DNA from: Streptomyces sp. AC1-42W
Lineage (GTDB): Bacteria > Actinomycetota > Actinomycetes > Streptomycetales > Streptomycetaceae
Direction of reading: 5' to 3'
NCBI RefSeq assembly: GCF_003248355.1
Contig: NZ_QKWY01000002.1
Location: forward strand, 992,001 to 1,056,000
Length of the DNA: 64,000 bases
The translations under genes and the position numbers were made by a program. The notes under the pieces were generated by a model. It ran no database searches. It was given only the letters and a program-made list of their open reading frames with translations, and was not told the origin of the DNA. Positions 16,979 to 25,628 of this stretch are shown here, piece by piece (position 1 is the first letter of the stretch; every line of letters starts with the position of its first letter).

Positions 16979-19900
16979 CCGCGCGTACGACGACTCAGCC
17001 CTCGATGGCCGGATTGCCGTCGTGGGCCTGGACTGCCGACTGCCGGGCGCCCGTGACCACACGGAGTTCTGGCGGGACCTGCTGGCCGGCACCGAGCGGA
17101 TCGCCGACGTGGACGAGGACACGCTGAGCGCCGCCGGAGTCCCCCCGGAGTCGGCCGCCGACCCCCGCTACGTGCGCCGCGCCTCGACCGTCGAGGACGC
17201 CGACCTGTTCGACGCGTCGTTCTTCTACCTCAGCGCCCGCGAGGCCGAGCGGATGGACCCGCAGCTGCGGATGTTCCTGCAGTGCTCCTGGGCCGCGCTC
17301 GAACACAGCGGCCACGACTCGGAGCAGTACCCCGGCCGCATCGGGGTCTTCGCCGGCGCGCTCAACAGCACCTACCTCCTCAACAACGTGCTCACGGGGG
17401 AGAAGGGCTTCAACGGGTCGATCCGGCGGATGCGCCAGGACCTGCCCACCCTGATGGGCAACGACCCCAACTACCTCGCCACCCGCGTCTCCTACCACCT
17501 CAACCTCACCGGCCCCAGCATCTCGGTGCAGACGGCCTGCTCGACCTCCCTGGTCGCGGTGCACACCGCCGTCCAGAGCCTGCTGTCCCAGGAGTGCGAC
17601 GTCGCGCTGGCGGGCGGCGTCGCCCTGCGCTTCCCGCAGGAGGCGGGATACCTCCACGAGGCCGACGGCATCGCCTCCGCCTCCGGCACGGTCCGGCCCT
17701 TCGACGCCGGGGCCGACGGCACCGTCTTCGGCAACGGGGCCGGTGTGGTGGTCCTCAAGCGGCTGTCCGACGCGCTCGCGGACGGCGACACGATCTGGGC
17801 GGTGGTCCGGGGCTCCGCCGTGGGCAACGACGGCGCCGACCGGGCCGGTTACGCGGCGCCCGGCGTCTCCGGGCAGGCCGCCGTCCTCGCCGAGGCGCTG
17901 GCCGTGGCCGGCGTGGACCCCGCCGACGTCAGCTACCTGGAGGCGCACGGCACCGGCACCCGGATGGGCGACCCGATCGAACTGGCCGCCGCGGCCCAGG
18001 CGTACGACGCCGAGGGCGCCCCGCCGCTCACCATCGGCTCGGTCAAGGCCAACCTGGGCCACCTCAGCGTGGCCGCGGGCGTCACCGCGTTCATCAAGTG
18101 CGTCCTGATGCTCCACCACCGCACCCTCGTACCGACCCCCCACTTCACCGCCTGGAACCCGGAGTGCGCCGTCGAGGGCACCCGCTTCCGCGTCGGCACC
18201 GCCGCCGAACCCTGGGAGGGCGACGGCCCCCTGCGCTGCGCCGTCACCTCCACCGGCATGGGCGGCACCACCGCCCACGTCGTCCTGGAGGAGGCCCCGC
18301 CCACCGGCACCCGGCCCCGCGCCGGCGCCGCGCCCGTGGTGGTGCTGCCGGTCTCGGCGAAATCACCGGCCGCGCTGCAAGCCGCCCGTACCGCCCTCGC
18401 CGACCACCTGGAGGCCACCGCCCCCGCCGAGCCGGGCGAGTGGGGCGACACCGGGCTCGACGACACGGCGTACACCCTCGCCACCGCCCGCCGCACCTTC
18501 AACTACCGGACCGTCGTCACCGCCCCGGACCGCGCCACCGCCGTACAGGCCCTGCGCAGCGGCGACCCGCGCCACAGCCACCAGGACTCCGGGCAGCCCG
18601 CCAACCGCCCCGTCGTCCTGCTGTTCCCCGGCCAGGGCACCCAGCACCCCGCCATGGGCCAGGGCTGGTACGAGCACCTGCCGGTCTTCCGCGCCGCCCT
18701 GGACGAGTGCGCCGAACTGCTCCTGCCCCACCTGGGGCTCGACCTGCGGGACGTGCTCTACCCGGCGCTGCGCGGGACCGGCGGCGCGTCCGGCGCCCCC
18801 AGCCTGGACCGCACCCTGCTCACCCAGCCCGCCCTGTTCGCCGTCGAGTACGCGCTCGCCCGGCAGTGGCAGGAGTGGGGCGTGCGCCCCGCCGCCCTCG
18901 TCGGCCACAGCGTCGGCGAGTACGTCGCCGCCACCCTGGCCGGGGTCTTCCGGCTGCCGGACGCCCTGCGGGTGATCGCCGAACGCGGCCGTCTGGTGGA
19001 CGCGCTGCCCGGCGGCGTGATGGCCGCCGTCATGCTGCCGCCCGGCGAACTGGCCGCCTACCTCGGCGACGACGTCGCGCTGGCCGCGGTCAACGAGCCC
19101 GCCGTCTGCACCGTCGCCGGGACCAGGGAGGCGGTCCGCGAGCTGACCGCCCGGCTCACCGCCGACGGCGTCGCCCACCGCAAGGTCGTCACTTCCCACG
19201 CCTTCCACTCGCCGATGATGGACCCCGCCGTCGAACCGCTCACCGAACTGCTGCGCGGCATCGAACTGAACCGCCCCCGCATTCCGTTCCTGTCCAACCG
19301 GACCGGAACCTGGATACGGGACGAGGAGGCCACCGACCCCGCCTACTGGGGCGCCCACCTCCGCGACACCGTCCGGTTCGCCGACTGCCTCGCCACCCTG
19401 CTCGCCGACGACGACCACGTCTTCCTCGAAGCCGGCCCCGGCCAGACCCTGGCCACCTTCACCCGCCGCCACCCGGACCGCGAGACCGGCATACCGGTCA
19501 TCACCTCCGCCGCGCGCGGCCGCGACGCCGGCGCCGACCTCACCGCGGTGCACGCCGCGCTCGGCCGGCTCTGGGCGGCGGGCCTGCCGGTGGACTGGGC
19601 GGGCCTCCACGCGGGCCGGGGCAGCGGCCGGGTACCGCTGCCCACCTACCCCTTCGAGGGCACCCGCTACTGGATCGAACCCGGCTCCGACACGCTGACC
19701 GCCGCGACCGGCCGGAGCGCCGCCGCCCCGGCCGGGAAGCTGCCGCTGGACGACTGGCTCTCGGCGCCCGTGTGGCGCCCGGCCGTCGGCACCCCGGACA
19801 CCGGGGCCCGGCCGCTCACCGACCCCGTCCTCCTCTTCGCCGACCCGGACGGCACCGCCGAGCGCCTGAGCGCCCACGCCTTCGCCGGCGAGGTGCTCAC

Positions 19901-21683
19901 GGTGCGCGCGGGCGACGCGTACGGCCGCGACGGCGACACCTGGACGGTGCGGCCCGACTCCGAGGAGGACCACGGCCGCCTCGTCGCCGACCTGCTCGCC
20001 GAGGACCGGCTGCCCGGCCACCTGGTGCACGCCTGGTCCACCGGCGCACTCCCGCCCGAGCCCGGCGTCGAGCGCTTCGAGCAGGCCCAGCGGGCCGGCC
20101 TCTACAGCCTGATCGCCCTCGTCAAGGCGCTGAGCGAGTACGGCGTGACCCGCCCCGTCCAGCTCGACCTGGTGAGCGCCGGAGCGTACGCGGTCAGCAC
20201 CGCCGAGCCCGAACCGGCCGCCGAACTGGTCACCCTGGCCGTGGCCGCCCGGGTCATCGGCCAGGAGCACGGCAACATCGGCGCCCGCCACTTCGACCTG
20301 CCCGCCCGGCCCGACGAGCGGTCGCTGCGCACCCTCGCCGCCGAACTGGGCTCCTTCCGGCGCCCGGAGGTGGCCGTCACCCTGCGCGGCGCCACCCGCT
20401 GGGTCACCGAGATGGCCCGCGTCCGCGCGGACTGGAGCGCCCCGGCCGCGTCCCGGCTGAAGGACGGCGGCGTCTACCTGATCACCGGCGGGCTCGGTGA
20501 GATCGGCTCCACCATCGCGGCCTGGCTGCACCGCGAGTGCGGCGCCCGGCTCGCCCTGCTGACGCGCGAGGCGCTGCCCGCGCGGGCGGCCTGGGACGCC
20601 TGGCTGGAGGAGCATCCGCACGACGACGAGACGGCGCTGCGGATCAAGCGGCTGCGCGCCCTGGAGGCCGCCGGGGCCGCCCCCTTCCTCGTCAACGCCG
20701 ACGTCGCGGACGCGGACGGGCTGCGTACCGCCGTCGAGAAGGTGAAGGCCCAGTTCGGCGGGCTCGACGGGGTGGTCCACGCGGCGGGCCTGCCGAGCGA
20801 GCAGTGGGACCGCGCCATCACCGCGGCCAGCGTCGAGCAGTGCCAGTGGCACTTCGTGTCCAAGGCGCACGGCCAGATCGCCCTGGAGAAGGTCCTCGCC
20901 GACCACCCCGTCGACTTCTGCCTCATGCTCTCCTCCCTCGCCGGGGTGCTCGGCGGTCTGCGGCTGCTCGGCTACGGCGCCGCCAACCACTTCATGGACG
21001 CGGCGGCCGAACGCGCCAACCGGGGCCTGGACCGCACCGTGTGGATCAGCGCCGCCTGGGACGTGTGGCAGCACCACCAGGACGAGAAGCGGGCCCTGTC
21101 GGCCATCGGACGCAGCATGGACGACAAGGCCATCCAGCCGGACGAGGGTCTGGAGACCATCCGCCGGCTCCTGACGCTGCGCGACGTCTCCCATGTCGCC
21201 GTCTCCACCTGGGACATCGACCACCGGCTCGACCAGTGGGTGCGCGACGAACGCATCGCCACACCGGTGGCCGGCGTCCCCGCGGGCGAGGCCGGCCCGG
21301 ACGCCGCGGCCGGTGACCTCACCGACCAGGTGGCCCGGCTGGTGCGCGACGCGCTGGGCGCCGAGGAGATGCCGCTCGACGGCGACATCTTCGAGTTCGG
21401 CGGCGACTCGCTGCTGATCGTCCGGCTGCTCTCGAACGTGCGCGAGCAGTTCTCCGTCGAGGTGTCGCTGGCCGACGTGCTCGGCGACCCCACCCCGCGG
21501 GCGCTGGCCGGCCTGGTCGACGACCGGCTCCGGGCCACCGCCGCCACCGACGACGACGTCGCGCTGCTGGCCCGCGAGCTGGACGGGCTCGACCCGGCCG
21601 AACTCGAACGGCTGCTCGCGGCGGCCGAGAACGACCCGGCCGCGAACCCCCAGGCCGGGACCTCTCAGGAACAGGAGCGCTGA
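16971..21683 (+). CDS. Modular type I PKS: KS-AT-KR-ACP
   Basis: A 1570-residue single module. The KS has the full triad: C190 in TACSTSL, H326 in EAHGTGT and H364 in NLGHL. The AT has PGQGTQ, serine 647 in GHSVGE and HAFH at 743-746, which predicts malonyl-CoA. A structural KR half spans about 930-1140; the catalytic KR begins near 1166 (YLITGGLGEIG) with LSSLAG and Y1335. The LDD signature of B-type KRs is absent (GLPSEQWDR). The ACP serine is 1480 in GGDSL. No DH, ER, methyltransferase or TE is present. The GTG start overlaps the A-PCP gene by eight bases, and the module probably extends the aminoacyl unit loaded there by one malonate. Confidence 0.95.
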   Translation: MTDRAYDDSALDGRIAVVGLDCRLPGARDHTEFWRDLLAGTERIADVDEDTLSAAGVPPESAADPRYVRRASTVEDADLFDASFFYLSAREAERMDPQLRMFLQCSWAALEHSGHDSEQYPGRIGVFAGALNSTYLLNNVLTGEKGFNGSIRRMRQDLPTLMGNDPNYLATRVSYHLNLTGPSISVQTACSTSLVAVHTAVQSLLSQECDVALAGGVALRFPQEAGYLHEADGIASASGTVRPFDAGADGTVFGNGAGVVVLKRLSDALADGDTIWAVVRGSAVGNDGADRAGYAAPGVSGQAAVLAEALAVAGVDPADVSYLEAHGTGTRMGDPIELAAAAQAYDAEGAPPLTIGSVKANLGHLSVAAGVTAFIKCVLMLHHRTLVPTPHFTAWNPECAVEGTRFRVGTAAEPWEGDGPLRCAVTSTGMGGTTAHVVLEEAPPTGTRPRAGAAPVVVLPVSAKSPAALQAARTALADHLEATAPAEPGEWGDTGLDDTAYTLATARRTFNYRTVVTAPDRATAVQALRSGDPRHSHQDSGQPANRPVVLLFPGQGTQHPAMGQGWYEHLPVFRAALDECAELLLPHLGLDLRDVLYPALRGTGGASGAPSLDRTLLTQPALFAVEYALARQWQEWGVRPAALVGHSVGEYVAATLAGVFRLPDALRVIAERGRLVDALPGGVMAAVMLPPGELAAYLGDDVALAAVNEPAVCTVAGTREAVRELTARLTADGVAHRKVVTSHAFHSPMMDPAVEPLTELLRGIELNRPRIPFLSNRTGTWIRDEEATDPAYWGAHLRDTVRFADCLATLLADDDHVFLEAGPGQTLATFTRRHPDRETGIPVITSAARGRDAGADLTAVHAALGRLWAAGLPVDWAGLHAGRGSGRVPLPTYPFEGTRYWIEPGSDTLTAATGRSAAAPAGKLPLDDWLSAPVWRPAVGTPDTGARPLTDPVLLFADPDGTAERLSAHAFAGEVLTVRAGDAYGRDGDTWTVRPDSEEDHGRLVADLLAEDRLPGHLVHAWSTGALPPEPGVERFEQAQRAGLYSLIALVKALSEYGVTRPVQLDLVSAGAYAVSTAEPEPAAELVTLAVAARVIGQEHGNIGARHFDLPARPDERSLRTLAAELGSFRRPEVAVTLRGATRWVTEMARVRADWSAPAASRLKDGGVYLITGGLGEIGSTIAAWLHRECGARLALLTREALPARAAWDAWLEEHPHDDETALRIKRLRALEAAGAAPFLVNADVADADGLRTAVEKVKAQFGGLDGVVHAAGLPSEQWDRAITAASVEQCQWHFVSKAHGQIALEKVLADHPVDFCLMLSSLAGVLGGLRLLGYGAANHFMDAAAERANRGLDRTVWISAAWDVWQHHQDEKRALSAIGRSMDDKAIQPDEGLETIRRLLTLRDVSHVAVSTWDIDHRLDQWVRDERIATPVAGVPAGEAGPDAAAGDLTDQVARLVRDALGAEEMPLDGDIFEFGGDSLLIVRLLSNVREQFSVEVSLADVLGDPTPRALAGLVDDRLRATAATDDDVALLARELDGLDPAELERLLAAAENDPAANPQAGTSQEQER

Positions 21684-21685
21684 CG

Positions 21686-22717
21686 GTGGACTTCAGTCTG
21701 ATCTTCTTCTCGGGCGACGAGAAGAACAAGTACCGGTTCGTCCTGGACGCGGCCAAGTACGTCGACGAGAACGGCTTCACCGCCATCTGGACCCCGGAAC
21801 GGCACTTCCACCGGTTCGGCGGCCTCTACCCGAACCCCTCGGTGCTCGGAGCCGGCCTCGCCATGGCCACCCAGCGCCTCCAGATCCGGGCCGGCAGCGT
21901 CATCCTCCCGCTGCACAGCCCGATCCGGGTCGCCGAGGAGTGGTCCGTGGTGGACAACCTCTCCCGAGGCCGGGCCGGCATCGCCCTGGCCACCGGCTTC
22001 AGCCCGGTCGACTTCGCCATCAACCCGGCCGGCTGGGAGGACCGGCGCCGGCGCACCTTCGACGCCGTCACCACCCTGCGCGAACTCTGGGAGGGGGCGC
22101 CGGTCTACGTCCAGGACGGCCTGGGCAACCACGTCGAGATCGAGCTGCACCCGCAGCCCGTCCAGCCCGAACTGCCCATCTGGCTCACCTGCACCAAGAG
22201 CCCGGAGACCTTCGAGGCCGCCGGCCGGCTCGGCTGCAACGTGCTGACCGCCCTCATCGACATGACCAACGAGGAGCTGGAGGACAAGCTCGCGCTGTAC
22301 TTCAAGACCCTCCAGGAGCACGGGCACGACCCGGACGGCGTCACCGTCACGCTGATGCTGCACACGTTCATCGGCACCGACCTCGACGAGGTCCGCGAGA
22401 CCGTCCGCGAACCCTTCAGCGACTACCTGCGCTCCTTCTTCACCGTCATCGACTCGCAGAAGAAGAACCTGGCGCCGGGCGCCGGCGTGCGGGACATGAC
22501 ACAGAGCGACCAGGACCAGCTGATCGAGTTCGCCTTCGACAAGTACTTCGGGAAGGGGGCGCTCCTCGGCACCCCGGACTCCTGCGGAGCCGTCGTCGAC
22601 CGGTTCAAGGGGATGGGCGTCACCGAGATCGCCTGCCTCATCGACTTCGGCGTCGACGAGGACCTCGTCGTGGAGAGCCTCAGCCACCTCAACGAGCTGC
22701 GCGGGCGGTACGCATGA
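21686..22717 (+). CDS. Luciferase-like FMN-dependent monooxygenase (PKS/NRPS-associated LLM)
   Basis: A 343-residue bacterial-luciferase-fold monooxygenase of the subfamily found beside or inside PKS/NRPS systems (MupA-like). It opens MDFSLIFFSGDEKNKYRF and has FTAIWTPERHFHRFGG, LPLHSPIRVAEEWSVVDNLS and GRAGIALATGF. It starts two bases after the PKS stop. The usual role is oxidation (often alpha- or beta-hydroxylation, or C-C cleavage) of a carrier-bound intermediate with FMNH2 and O2. The flavin reductase gene at 25019 in the same operon is the likely source of FMNH2. Confidence 0.93.
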   Translation: MDFSLIFFSGDEKNKYRFVLDAAKYVDENGFTAIWTPERHFHRFGGLYPNPSVLGAGLAMATQRLQIRAGSVILPLHSPIRVAEEWSVVDNLSRGRAGIALATGFSPVDFAINPAGWEDRRRRTFDAVTTLRELWEGAPVYVQDGLGNHVEIELHPQPVQPELPIWLTCTKSPETFEAAGRLGCNVLTALIDMTNEELEDKLALYFKTLQEHGHDPDGVTVTLMLHTFIGTDLDEVRETVREPFSDYLRSFFTVIDSQKKNLAPGAGVRDMTQSDQDQLIEFAFDKYFGKGALLGTPDSCGAVVDRFKGMGVTEIACLIDFGVDEDLVVESLSHLNELRGRYA

Positions 22718-24054
22718 GTGACACGCTCGCCACCCGCCTCGCCGCCCTCAGCCCGGAACAACGCGCCCGGCTCCGCGCCGCCCTGCCGGGACAGCGGCCC
22801 GACACCGGCGAACCGACCCCCGGACAGCTCCGGCTGTGGCAGGTGCACCACCAGGTGGACGGCCGCCCGGTCGACGTGGTGTGCCAGGCCGTCCGGTTCA
22901 CCGGCGCACCCGTCGACCTCGACCTCCTGGCCGCACGGATACGCGGCTTCGCGGCCGCCCACGAGGCCCTGCGCACCACCTTCGAGACCTCCGGCGACGG
23001 CACGGGTACGGTGCGCCGCGTCGTCCACCGGGAACTCGCCCCCCGCCTCTCCCGCATCCGCTGCGCCGACGAGGCCGAGGCCCACGCCGCCGCCGTACGC
23101 CTCGCGGCGGAACCGTTCGACCCGGCCACCGGGCCGCTGCTGCGCGTGGCCCTGGCCGAGGGCCCCGCGCCCGACCTGGCCTGGATGCTCGTCGCGGTGC
23201 ACAACCTGGTCTTCGACGCCTGGTCGTTCGAGCTGCTGCTGGACGAACTGGCCGGCGAGACGGACCCGGCCGCGCCCGCCGGGCCCCGCCCGTTCAGCGC
23301 CTTCGTCCGGGACCAGGCGGACTGGCTGCGGAGCCCCGGGGGCCGGGCCGGCGCGGCGCACTGGGCGGCCGAGACCGCCGGCGCCCCCGGCCCGCTGCCG
23401 ACGGACCGGCCCCGCGGCGGGCCGGCCCGCCGCGCCGGCGCACGGATCGGGTTCAGCCTTCCCGCGCCCGTCGCCGACGCCGTGGCCGCGTCCGCGCAAC
23501 GGGAGGCGGCCACCGCCTACGCGGGCTGGCTGGCCGTCGCCTGGGCCGCCCTCGCGGAGTTCGGCGGCAGCGAGGACGTCCTGCTCGGCACCTTCACCAC
23601 CGGCCGCAACCGGCCGGGCACCGACACCGTGGTGGGCTATCTGCTCAACGTCCTGCCGGTACGGCTGCGGGACGGCGGCACCGGATCGCACCGCGACCGG
23701 GTCCGCGCGGTACGCACCGCCACCCGCGCCGGCCTCGAACACGCCTCGTACCCCGGCGAACTGATCGACGCCGGCCGGCGCGTCCCCGGTACGCATCCGC
23801 TGTTCGACGCCGTCTTCGTCTTCGACAACCTCGGGGCCGACGAGCGGCGCGTCCAGGGCGCCCGGGTCACCACCGCCGACCTCGACAAGGGCACCGCGCG
23901 GTTCGACCTGACCCTCGCCGTCTACCCCGGCCCGGACGGGGTCACCGGCTGGCTGGAGTACGACACCGCCCTCTACGACGAGGCCACCGTGCGCCGGCTC
24001 GCCGAGCGGTTCACGGCGCTGGCGCACCTCGCGGCACAGGAGGCGGATCAGTGA
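22714..24054 (+). CDS. Free-standing NRPS condensation-domain protein with altered HHxxxDG motif
   Basis: A 446-residue single condensation domain with a short N-terminal SPEQRARL helix. The active-site motif reads HNLVFDA (residues 163-169), so the second, catalytic His is Asn and the Gly is Ala. Other core motifs are recognisable: LRLWQVHHQVDG at the N-terminus, LLGTFTTGRNRP, VVGYLLNVLPVRL and RFDLTLAVYPG. The start overlaps the monooxygenase by four bases. It may join carrier-bound partners in trans by a changed mechanism, catalyse ester rather than amide formation, or act structurally. Confidence 0.88.
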   Translation: MSDTLATRLAALSPEQRARLRAALPGQRPDTGEPTPGQLRLWQVHHQVDGRPVDVVCQAVRFTGAPVDLDLLAARIRGFAAAHEALRTTFETSGDGTGTVRRVVHRELAPRLSRIRCADEAEAHAAAVRLAAEPFDPATGPLLRVALAEGPAPDLAWMLVAVHNLVFDAWSFELLLDELAGETDPAAPAGPRPFSAFVRDQADWLRSPGGRAGAAHWAAETAGAPGPLPTDRPRGGPARRAGARIGFSLPAPVADAVAASAQREAATAYAGWLAVAWAALAEFGGSEDVLLGTFTTGRNRPGTDTVVGYLLNVLPVRLRDGGTGSHRDRVRAVRTATRAGLEHASYPGELIDAGRRVPGTHPLFDAVFVFDNLGADERRVQGARVTTADLDKGTARFDLTLAVYPGPDGVTGWLEYDTALYDEATVRRLAERFTALAHLAAQEADQ

Positions 24055-25022
24055 TCACCCCACGGTTGTGCGCCCCGGCGTACGAACTCGGCGAGTGCGC
24101 CGAGCCGGTGACGGGACTGCCCGAGCTGGTGGCCGACCCCGCGATCGCGGCCGAACTCACCGCGCCCGCGGCCGGGTTCGACACCTACCGATGGTCGGAC
24201 GCCGGCATCACCGAGCTGATGGCCCTCGCCGCCGGCCGCACGCTCGCCGAGGCCCGGGTGCCGGGCGGCGACATCGACATGGTCCTCCTGGCGACGGACT
24301 CGCTGCCGCGGGACCGCACCGCCCACCGGGACGTCGCCGAACTCCTCGACGAGACGGGCATCGACCGGGCGACCGTGCTCACCGCGGGGCTCATGGACTG
24401 TGCCACGGCCATGGTCGCGGTGGGCACCGCCGCGTCGTACGTGCGCGACGGAACGGCCCGCAACGTCCTGGTCGTCACCGGCGACCTCGCGGACCGGGCG
24501 ACGGGCGGGCAGCGCGTCGTGGCGGGCGGCGCGGCCATCGCCAGCGACGCCGCCGCGTCCGTCCTGGTGTCCGCCGACGCGCCCGGCCTCCCGGTCCGGG
24601 GCATGGCCCACCACTCGGCACCCGAACTGAACCTGGGCAGCGGGCCGCAGCAACAGCTGCTGTCCCGGATCAGGGCGCACCGCGAGCTGTTCGCGCGCCT
24701 CGCGGACCGCTGCCCGTCCGGCCTCGGCACCGTACGAGGTGTCCTGCCCAGCAACTTCGCCCGCAACGTCCTGCGGCTCTACCTCTCCGAGGTGGGCCTC
24801 GGCGGCGACGTGCTGTCGCTCGGCAACGTCGGCCGGATCGGCCACTGCCTCGGCAGCGACCCGCTGATCAACCTCGCGGACCGGCTCGCGCAGGACAAGG
24901 ACGCCCCGGACGGGGCGGGCGACGACGACTCGCTCGTCCTGTTCGGCGCGGGCGTCTCGCACCTGGCGGCCGTCCTGCTCGGGGCGCGTCCGCTGCCCCG
25001 GCGGGCGGAAGGGGCCTCGTGA
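24051..25022 (+). CDS. KASIII (FabH)-like acyltransferase
   Basis: A 323-residue thiolase-fold protein related to 3-oxoacyl-ACP synthase III. The nucleophile C117 is present in GLMDCATAM and the Asn-containing GNVGRIGH loop is retained. The segment that normally carries the catalytic His (HQAN) reads LPSNFAR. Such Cys-only KASIII relatives (CerJ-type) act as acyl-transferring enzymes rather than decarboxylative synthases. The GTG start overlaps the condensation gene by four bases. It may transfer an acyl chain between carriers or onto a hydroxyl or amine. Confidence 0.83.
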   Translation: MITPRLCAPAYELGECAEPVTGLPELVADPAIAAELTAPAAGFDTYRWSDAGITELMALAAGRTLAEARVPGGDIDMVLLATDSLPRDRTAHRDVAELLDETGIDRATVLTAGLMDCATAMVAVGTAASYVRDGTARNVLVVTGDLADRATGGQRVVAGGAAIASDAAASVLVSADAPGLPVRGMAHHSAPELNLGSGPQQQLLSRIRAHRELFARLADRCPSGLGTVRGVLPSNFARNVLRLYLSEVGLGGDVLSLGNVGRIGHCLGSDPLINLADRLAQDKDAPDGAGDDDSLVLFGAGVSHLAAVLLGARPLPRRAEGAS

Positions 25023-25549
25023 GGACCACCGGTGTGGAACCGGCGGCGGTCACCGCGTCCGAACTGCGCGCGGCGGCCCGCTGTCTGCCCGCTGGGGTCA
25101 CGGTGGTGACCAGCGGCAGCGGCTCCTCGGTGCACGGCATGACGGTGAGTTCCTTCACCACGCTGTCGCTCGCCCCGCCCCTCGCGTCGTTCTCCGTCAA
25201 GGAGGGCGCCCGCATCCGGGGCCTCATCGAGGAGTCCGGCGCGTTCGTCGTCAACGTACTGGCGGCCGAACAGGCCCCGGTGGCGCGGTGGTTCGCCGAC
25301 CCCGAACGGCCCATGGGCGCGGGCGGCTTCGCCCGCGCGGCCGGGCCGGCGGACGCGCCGTTCGCCGTCGGGTTCGTCCTGGCCGGCGCCATCGGCTACT
25401 TCACCTGCCGGCTCGTGCGGTTCGTCGAGGCGGGCGACCACGTCATCGCGATCGGCGCGGTGGAGCGCTGCGGAACCCTCCGGGACGCCCCGCCCCTGGT
25501 GTTCGAGGGCGGTGCGTTCCGCACGGTGAGACCCGTCCCGCCGGACTGA
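25019..25549 (+). CDS. NAD(P)H:flavin oxidoreductase (flavin reductase domain)
   Basis: A 176-residue flavin-reductase-like split-barrel protein: LPAGVTVVTSGSG, HGMTVSSFTTLSLAPPLASFSV and AFVVNVLAAEQ are characteristic. This family reduces FMN for two-component monooxygenases. The GTG at 25019 overlaps the KASIII-like gene by four bases. It is the last gene of the operon, just before a strong terminator, and should feed the luciferase-like monooxygenase. Confidence 0.92.
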   Translation: MRTTGVEPAAVTASELRAAARCLPAGVTVVTSGSGSSVHGMTVSSFTTLSLAPPLASFSVKEGARIRGLIEESGAFVVNVLAAEQAPVARWFADPERPMGAGGFARAAGPADAPFAVGFVLAGAIGYFTCRLVRFVEAGDHVIAIGAVERCGTLRDAPPLVFEGGAFRTVRPVPPD

Positions 25550-25575
25550 CCCCCGGCGCCCGTCCCCCCTGTCAG

Positions 25576-25607
25576 CCGTGCCCGCCGGGTCCTCCCGGCG
25601 GGCACGG
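25576..25607 (+). terminator. Strong hairpin ending the biosynthetic operon
   Basis: Perfect 14-bp inverted repeat CCGTGCCCGCCGGG / CCCGGCGGGCACGG with a TCCT loop, 27 bases after the flavin-reductase stop. There is no T-run, as is usual in Streptomyces. Confidence 0.75.
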
Positions 25608-25628
25608 ACCCCGTCCCCTAGGAAAGCC

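Noticed and set aside
18363..21224. A 953-codon leftward frame opposite the PKS
   Set aside because: Shadow of KS-AT-KR sequence; no start signal or domain.
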